From contig VLTN01000001.1 in assembly GCA_008330645.1 (NCBI GenBank), forward strand, positions 372,001 through 436,000: DNA of 64,000 nt. The letters run 5' to 3'. Position 1 is the first letter of the stretch. Every line of letters starts with the position of its first letter. Below, piece after piece: positions 58,413 through 64,000 of the stretch. This DNA comes from Cafeteria roenbergensis (Eukaryota; Sar; Bigyra; Bicosoecida; Cafeteriaceae). The notes under the pieces are model-generated. The model had not been told where the DNA came from and made no database searches. It was given only the letters and a program-made list of their open reading frames with translations. Both the position numbers and the translations under genes were made by a program.

Positions 58413-61400
58413 CTACTCGGATGCAGCAGACTCATGGCTCGATGCAAGGGCAAGAACACGGTTTCTTTCCGAAGCTAGCCGCTCCGAAATTGCCCGAAAG
58501 CGAAGCGAAGATGTTGCTACGGATTCGGCTTGCGCCGCGATTTGGTCGAGTGCGCTCAGGGCACTCTCTCTCTCCGCCTGCGAAAGCCGAGGAGTCGGCT
58601 TGAGAGCTGGAGGTCGCGCAGCAACGCGTCGCCCGTGCCGATCGGCACCACCCGCGAGGGCGGAGGGCATGCCAGTCTCGCGAAGGCGGCAGGCTTGCAC
58701 GTCCAGCATCTGACCAACGCGCCGAAGCAGGTCCACAATGGCTTGTTCCTTGTCGGATGCCCCCGCCATCAACTCGTCTGGGATTATTGGAGCGCGGTCC
58801 TGGCCTCTCGCTGGCGGAGCTCCAGCTGTCAAGGGTTGCTGAGACCGACGCAGCTGCTCCCCAACAAGCCGTGGAGAGCCAACGGCACTCCTCTCGGAGG
58901 AGTTCCGTGAAAGCTTGGGCGCCCTGGGAGAAGGCGCGGCAAGACGGCGATGCCTTGGGCTGTCACCATGTGACCCGAAACTTCCACTGGCTCTTGATCC
59001 CCGGATGCGTGCAAGAGACCGTTCCTTAGACCCAAGAATTTCCTGGAGTTCGGCCTGCCGCTGACGGATCTGTGATTCCACAGTGATTTTATCCATGTGG
59101 GCACGTTCACTCGGCTTGAGGGTCACCGTGAGTGATGGTGACAAACCAAGCCTCTCCCTCACCTCGGAAGCGGCAGCCTGGATCTCAGAAGCGTGCGCCG
59201 TCACAACGCTTCCATATGGTTGCCTCGACAACGAGGAATCTGCGGGAAGTGAGTCCTCCGTGACCTGTCCCAAGTCAGTTGCAATGGTCAGGCTTGCCAG
59301 GGGTGAAGAGGGAGTCGCTGCCACCGGCTTAGCCGAGGAGGCGGAAACGTCCGCCATGGGTGGGAGCCCAGGCCGCGGACAGCCGACACGTTGATGGCCC
59401 ACGACCGGGTTGCAAGGAGAGTGCGGCTTGGCTCCGTTTGGCACCCTTGCCTCATGATCGGAAACCTGAGCGCGTAGCACGGCAAGCTCGTCGCGAGTTG
59501 AATCCTGCCTGCGAAGCTCAGCTAGAGCAGCAGCATGCAACTGCTCGGCGCGCCGCAACCTCTCCCGAAGCACCCCAGTCACCGCCTCGGCTTCCAGCCG
59601 GGCCGCAGCGGCCTCTGAACGCGCAGCTTCCAGCTCGCACAGAAGCTGCGCCTCTCGTGGACGGACAGGTGTGTCGCCAGTGGACTCCATGGTGACGGAC
59701 TGCGAAGGAGCGGAGCTAGCTTGATGTGAATCATGCGAGGCAACGAATGCTGCACCAGCCCCGTGGCTTGACAGGGCCTCCTCGAGTGCCTCGACACGCG
59801 CTTCCAGCCGCTCGCGCTCAGCTTCGGCGCTGGTCCAAGCTGCATCCCGATCCAACAAGGCATGAACCTCAAGTGCCTCGCGCTCCCGAACAGCGGAGAC
59901 TGCGATGGCATGCAGCTCCGGAGAGGAGGCATTCCAAGAAGACGGATGCGGCACACAGGGCAACAAACAAGGTCGAAGGCTAGACACAAGATCCTTCGTC
60001 TCAGCCGGCTCGACGGGCGCCCGGTCGTCCTTGGCCGGGGCCCCGTCCTCGTCAGCGTCGGCGTCGGCGACGGGGGCGGGTGCAGCGGAGGCGGCCTCCT
60101 CCTTCGTCTCAGCCGGCTCGACGGGCGCCCGGTCGTCCTTGGCCGGGGCCCCGTCCTCGTCAGCGTCGGCGTCGGCGTCGGCGTCGGCGACGGGGGCGGG
60201 TGCAGCGGAGGCGGCCTCGTCCTTCGTCTCAGCCGGCTCGACGGGCGCCCGGTCGTCCTTGGCCGGGGCCCCGTCCTCGTCAGCGTCGGCGTCGGCGTCG
60301 GCGACGGGGGCGGGTGCAGCGGAGGCGGCCTCCTCCTTCGTCTCAGCCGGCTCGACGGGCGCCCGGTCGTCCTTGGCCGGGGCCCCGTCCTCGTCAGCGT
60401 GGGCGACGGGGGCGGGAGCAGCGGAGGCGGGTGCAGCGGAGGCGGCCTCGTCCTTCGTCTCAGCCGGCTCGACGGGCGCCCGGTCGTCCTTGGCCGGGGC
60501 CCCGTCCTCGTCAGCGTCGGCGTCGGCGTCGGCGACGGGGGCGGGTGCAGCGGAGGCGGCCTCCTCCTTCGTCTCAGCCGGCTCGACGGGCGCCCGGTCG
60601 TCCTTGGCCGGGGCCCCGCCCTCGTCAGCGTCGGCGTCGGCGTCGGGAGCAGCGGAGGCGGGTGCAGCGGAGGCGGCCTCCTCCTTCGTCTCAGCCGGCT
60701 CGACGGGCGCCCGGTCGTCCTTGGCCGGGGCCCCGTCCTCGTCAGCGTGGGCGACGGGGGCGGGAGCAGCCGAGGCGGGTGCAGCAGAGGCGGCCTCCTC
60801 CTTCGTCTCAGCCGGCTCGACGGGCGCCCGGTCGTCCTTGGCCGGGGCCCCGTCCTCGTCAGCGTGGGCGACGGGGGCGGGAGCAGCCGAGGCGGGTGCA
60901 GCAGAGGCGGCCTCCTCCTTCGTCTCAGCCGGCTCGACGGGCGCCCGGTCGTCCTTGGCCGGGGCCCCGTCCTCGTCAGCGTCGGCGTCGGCGACGGGGG
61001 CGGGTGCAGCGGAGGCGGCCTCCTCCTTCGTCTCAGCCGGCTCGACGGGCGCCCGGTCGTCCTTGGCCGGGGCCCCGTCCTCGTCAGCGTGGGCGACGGG
61101 GGCGGGAGCAGCGGAGGCGGGTGCAGCGGAGGCGGGTGCAGCAGAGGCGGCCTCCTCCTTCGTCTCAGCCGGCTCGACGGGCGCCCGGTCGTCCTTGGCC
61201 GGGGCCCCGTCCTCGTCAGCGTCGGCGTCGGCGACGGGGGCGGGTGCAGCGGAGGCGGCCTCCTCCTTCGTCTCAGCCGGCTCGACGGGCGCCCGGTCGT
61301 CCTTGGCCGGGGCCCCGTCCTCGTCAGCGTCGGCGTCGGCGACGGGGGCGGGTGCAGCGGAGGCGGCCTCCTCCTTCGTCTCAGCCGGCTCGACGGGCGC

Positions 61401-64000
61401 CCGGTCGTCCTTGGCCGGGGCCCCGTCCTCGTCAGCGTCGGCGTCGGCGACGGGGGCGGGAGCAGCGGAGGCGGGTGCAGCGGAGGCGGCCTCCTCCTTC
61501 GTCTCAGCCGGCTCGACGGGCGCCCGGTCGTCCTTGGCCGGGGCCCCGTCCTCGTCAGCGTCGGCGTGGGCGACGGGGGCGGGTGCAGCGGAGGCGGCCT
61601 CCTCCTTCGTCTCAGCCGGCTCGACGGGCGCCCGGTCGTCCTTGGCCGGGGCCCCGTCCTCGTCAGCGTCGGCGTCGGCGACTGGGGCGGGAGCAGCGGA
61701 GGCGGGTGCAGCGGAGGCGGCCTCCTCCTTCGTCTCAGCCGGCTCGACGGGCGCCCGGTCGTCCTTGGCCGGGGCCCCGACCTCGTCGGCGTCGGCGTCG
61801 GCGACGGGGGCGGGTGCAGCGGAGGCGGCCTCCTCCTTCGTCTCAGCCGGCTCGACGGGCGCCCGGTCGTCCTTGGCCGGGGCCCCGTCCTCGTCAGCGT
61901 CGGCGTCGGCGACGGGGGCGGGTGCAGCGGAGGCGGCCTCCTCCTTCGTCTCAGCCGGCTCGACGGGCGCCCGGTCGTCCTTGGCCGGGGCCTCGTCCTC
62001 GTCAGCGTCGGCGTCGGCGTCGGCGCCGGGGGCGGGTGCAGCGGAGGCGGGTGCGGCGGAGGCGGCCTCCTCCTTCGTCTCAGCCGGCTCGACGGGCGCC
62101 CGGTCGTCCTTGGCCGGGGCCCCGTCCTCGTCAGCGTCGGCGTCGGCGACGGGGGCGGATGCAGCGGAGGCGAGTGCAGCGGAGGCGGCCTCCTCCTTCG
62201 TCTCAGCCGGCTCGACGGGCGCCCGGTCGTCCTTGGCCGGGCCCCTGTCCTCGTCAGCGTCGGCGTGGGCGACGGGGGCGGGTGCAGCGGAGGCGGGTGC
62301 AGCGGAGGCGGGTGCAGCGGAGGCGGCCTCCTCCTTCGTCTCAGCCGGCTCGACGGGCGCCCGGTCGTCCTTGGCCGGGGCCCCGTTCTCGTCAGCGTCG
62401 GCGTCGGCGACGGGGGCGGGTGCAGCGGAGGCGGCCTCCTCCTTCGTCTCAGCCGGCTCGACGGGCGCCCGGTCGTCCTTGGCCGGGGCCCCGTCCTCGT
62501 CAGCGTCGGCGTCGGCGACGGGGGCGGGTGCAGCGGAGGCGGCCTCCTCCTTCGTCTCAGCCGGCTCGACGGGCGCCCGGTCGTCCTTGGCCGGGGCCCC
62601 GTCCTCGTCGGCGTCGGCGTCGGCGACGGGGGCGGATGCAGCGGAGGCGGGTGCAGCGGAGGCGGCCTCCTCCTTCGTCTCAGCCGGCTCGACGGGCGCC
62701 CGGTCGTCCTTGGCCGGGGCCCCGTCCTCGTCAGCGTCGGCGTCGGCGACTGGGGGGGGTGCAGCGGAGGCGGGTGCAGCGGAGGCGGCCTCCTCCTTCG
62801 TCTCAGCCGGCTCGACGGGCGCCCGGTCGTCCTTGGCCGGGGCCCCGTCCTCGTCAGCGTCGGCGTCGGCGACGGGGGCGGATGCAGCGGAGGCGAGTGC
62901 AGCGGAGGCGGCCTCCTCCTTCGTCTCAGCCGGCTCGACGGGCGCCCGGTCGTCCTTGGCCGGGGCCCCGTCCTCGTCGGCGTCGGCGTCGGCGACGGGG
63001 GCGGGTGCAGCGGAGGCGAGTGCAGCGGAGGCGGCCTCCTCCTTCGTCTCAGCCGGCTCGACGGGCGCCCGGTCGTCCTTGGCCGGGGCCCCGTCCTCGT
63101 CAGTGTCGGCGTCGGCGACGGGGGCGGGAGCAGCGGAGGCGGGTGCAGCAGAGGCGGCCTCCTCCTTCGTCTCAGCCGGCTCGACGGGCGCCCGGTCGTC
63201 CTTGGCCGGGGCCCCGTCCTCGTCAGCGTCGGCGTCGGCGACGGGGGCGGGTGCAGCGGAGGCGGCCTCCTCCTTCGTCTCAGCCGGCTCGACGGGCGCC
63301 CGGTCGTCCTTGGCCGGGGCCCCGTCCTCGTCAGCGTCGGCGTCGGCGACGGGGGCGGGAGCAGCGGAGGCGGCCTCCTCCTTCGTCTCAGCCGGCTCGA
63401 CGGGCGCCCGGTCGTCCTTGGCCGGGGCCCCGTCCTCGTCAGCGTCGGCGTCGGCGACGGGGGCGGGTGCAGCGGAGGCGGGTGCAGCGGAGGCGGCCTC
63501 CTCCTTCGTCTCAGCCGGCTCGACGGGCGCCCGGTCGTCCTTGGCCGGGGCCCCGTCCTCGTCAGCGTCGGCGTCGGCGACGGGGGCGGGTGCAGCGGAG
63601 GCGGGTGCAGCGGAGGCGGCCTCCTCCTTCGTCTCAGCCGGCTCGACGGGCGCCCGGTCGTCCTTGGCCGGGGCCCCGTCCTCGTCAGCGTCGGCGTCGG
63701 CGACGGGGGCGGGTGCAGCGGAGGCGGCCTCCTCCTTCGTCTCAGCCGGCTCGACGGGCGCCCGGTCGTCCTTGGCCGGGGCCCCGTCCTCGTCAGCGTC
63801 GGCGTCGGCGACGGGGGCGGGAGCAGCGGAGGCGGGTGCAGCGGAGGCGGCCTCCTCCTTCGTCTCAGCCGGCTCGACGGGCGCCCGGTCGTCCTTGGCC
63901 GGGCCCCTGTCCTCGTCAGTGTCGGCGTCGGCGACGGGGGCGGGTGCAGCGGAGGCGGCCTCCTCCTTCGTCTCAGCCGGCTCGACGGGCGCCCGGTCGT
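58413..64000 (-). CDS. Coiled-coil protein with long acidic tandem-repeat N-terminal part (5' end outside window)
   Basis: The stop is at 58413. Reading right to left, the frame appears open to the window edge (about 1,862 codons), and no start codon lies within the repeat. The first part (64000 to about 59990) is some 34 copies of a roughly 36-residue module containing ADADADEDGAPAKDD and APVEPAETKEE, net strongly negative. The repeat runs straight into ETKDLVSSLRPC. The unique part (about 530 residues) has heptad stretches (EAERERLEARVEALEEALSS, EAQLLCELEAARSEAAAARL, VESQIRQRQAELQEIL), a Ser/Arg-rich linker (RGSRASGSFGSHGDSPRHRR) and a terminal helix. No family is recognised. A scaffold or cytoskeleton role is only a guess. 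An intron at the repeat/unique border cannot be excluded. Confidence 0.7.
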   Translation of the reverse strand, partial: DRAPVEPAETKEEAASAAPAPVADADTDEDRGPAKDDRAPVEPAETKEEAASAAPASAAPAPVADADADEDGAPAKDDRAPVEPAETKEEAASAAPAPVADADADEDGAPAKDDRAPVEPAETKEEAASAAPASAAPAPVADADADEDGAPAKDDRAPVEPAETKEEAASAAPASAAPAPVADADADEDGAPAKDDRAPVEPAETKEEAASAAPAPVADADADEDGAPAKDDRAPVEPAETKEEAASAAPAPVADADADEDGAPAKDDRAPVEPAETKEEAASAAPASAAPAPVADADTDEDGAPAKDDRAPVEPAETKEEAASAALASAAPAPVADADADEDGAPAKDDRAPVEPAETKEEAASAALASAASAPVADADADEDGAPAKDDRAPVEPAETKEEAASAAPASAAPPPVADADADEDGAPAKDDRAPVEPAETKEEAASAAPASAASAPVADADADEDGAPAKDDRAPVEPAETKEEAASAAPAPVADADADEDGAPAKDDRAPVEPAETKEEAASAAPAPVADADADENGAPAKDDRAPVEPAETKEEAASAAPASAAPASAAPAPVAHADADEDRGPAKDDRAPVEPAETKEEAASAALASAASAPVADADADEDGAPAKDDRAPVEPAETKEEAASAAPASAAPAPGADADADADEDEAPAKDDRAPVEPAETKEEAASAAPAPVADADADEDGAPAKDDRAPVEPAETKEEAASAAPAPVADADADEVGAPAKDDRAPVEPAETKEEAASAAPASAAPAPVADADADEDGAPAKDDRAPVEPAETKEEAASAAPAPVAHADADEDGAPAKDDRAPVEPAETKEEAASAAPASAAPAPVADADADEDGAPAKDDRAPVEPAETKEEAASAAPAPVADADADEDGAPAKDDRAPVEPAETKEEAASAAPAPVADADADEDGAPAKDDRAPVEPAETKEEAASAAPASAAPASAAPAPVAHADEDGAPAKDDRAPVEPAETKEEAASAAPAPVADADADEDGAPAKDDRAPVEPAETKEEAASAAPASAAPAPVAHADEDGAPAKDDRAPVEPAETKEEAASAAPASAAPAPVAHADEDGAPAKDDRAPVEPAETKEEAASAAPASAAPDADADADEGGAPAKDDRAPVEPAETKEEAASAAPAPVADADADADEDGAPAKDDRAPVEPAETKDEAASAAPASAAPAPVAHADEDGAPAKDDRAPVEPAETKEEAASAAPAPVADADADADEDGAPAKDDRAPVEPAETKDEAASAAPAPVADADADADADEDGAPAKDDRAPVEPAETKEEAASAAPAPVADADADEDGAPAKDDRAPVEPAETKDLVSSLRPCLLPCVPHPSSWNASSPELHAIAVSAVREREALEVHALLDRDAAWTSAEAERERLEARVEALEEALSSHGAGAAFVASHDSHQASSAPSQSVTMESTGDTPVRPREAQLLCELEAARSEAAAARLEAEAVTGVLRERLRRAEQLHAAALAELRRQDSTRDELAVLRAQVSDHEARVPNGAKPHSPCNPVVGHQRVGCPRPGLPPMADVSASSAKPVAATPSSPLASLTIATDLGQVTEDSLPADSSLSRQPYGSVVTAHASEIQAAASEVRERLGLSPSLTVTLKPSERAHMDKITVESQIRQRQAELQEILGSKERSLARIRGSRASGSFGSHGDSPRHRRLAAPSPRAPKLSRNSSERSAVGSPRLVGEQLRRSQQPLTAGAPPARGQDRAPIIPDELMAGASDKEQAIVDLLRRVGQMLDVQACRLRETGMPSALAGGADRHGRRVAARPPALKPTPRLSQAERESALSALDQIAAQAESVATSSLRFRAISERLASERNRVLALASSHESAASE
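59990..64000. repeat. Approximately 108-bp coding tandem repeat, about 34 copies, continuing past the window
   Basis: The core ctccttcgtctcagccggct ... cgggcgcccggtcgtccttg ... is nearly invariant. Length changes come from 6-bp gcgtcg blocks (Ala-Asp codons on the minus strand) and 15-bp gcgggtgcagcggag blocks, all multiples of three, so units run from about 96 to 140 bp. Few point differences separate copies, which indicates recent amplification or homogenisation. Confidence 0.95.

Noticed and set aside
59990-64000. Non-coding satellite or telomere-like repeat
   Set aside because: All length changes are multiples of three and the minus frame runs directly into a coiled-coil protein, which argues for coding sequence.
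1-64000. Transposons, retroelements, endogenous viruses or organelle DNA insertions
   Set aside because: I found no reverse transcriptase, integrase, transposase, capsid or polymerase motifs, no terminal repeats, and no AT-rich organelle-like segment.

Overview
This 64 kb window is nuclear DNA from a GC-rich, gene-dense unicellular eukaryote. The evidence is a eukaryotic tRNA-Ala(AGC) with a Pol III T-run, GT-AG spliceosomal introns, and eukaryote-only families (TOM40, RRP8, SLC33A1, C2CD5, an SR-like splicing factor, ACBP-ECI2, and a TKL-like kinase with membrane segments). Introns are few (17 inferred in 17 protein genes), short (73 to 459 nt, mostly 100 to 220) and mostly lie near 5' ends. 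Very long single exons follow them. A galactonolactone-dehydrogenase-like enzyme and the compact alternating layout would fit an alga or a heterotrophic stramenopile, but I cannot assign the lineage from the sequence.

Layout, left to right: C-rich tandem repeats and a tRNA-Ala (1-736); a coiled-coil protein (+); an aldonolactone oxidase/GLDH-like flavoprotein (-); the RRP8 rRNA methyltransferase (+); a membrane J-domain protein (-); a 1.7 k-residue protein with a Pro/Lys brush, an EEAAKKAAA helix and a coiled coil (+); a helical orphan (-); a secreted or membrane orphan (+); an ACBP-enoyl-CoA isomerase (-); a C2CD5-like protein (+); an SLC33A1-type acetyl-CoA transporter (-); an SR-like RNA-binding protein ending in 35 GYDRG repeats (+); TOM40 (-); a PPR-like organelle protein (+); a 2,579-residue helical-repeat protein (-); phosphoglucomutase PGM2 (+); a 3,644-residue membrane protein with two kinase domains (+); and a coiled-coil protein whose N-terminal part is a 108-bp acidic tandem repeat running off the window (-).

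The most striking large-scale feature is orientation. Of 16 neighbouring pairs of protein genes, 8 are convergent, 7 divergent and only one (PGM2 to kinase) is tandem. Divergent start codons are only about 160 to 350 bp apart, which implies shared bidirectional promoters. Convergent stop codons are about 100 to 300 bp apart. Several genes concern mitochondria (TOM40, the PPR-like protein, the giant repeat protein, ECI2, possibly the GLDH-like enzyme and the J-protein), but they do not form an operon-like cluster.

No transposon, provirus, CRISPR array or prokaryotic island was recognised. Exon structures come from reading splice signals and keeping frame and family motifs intact. They have not been checked against transcripts.
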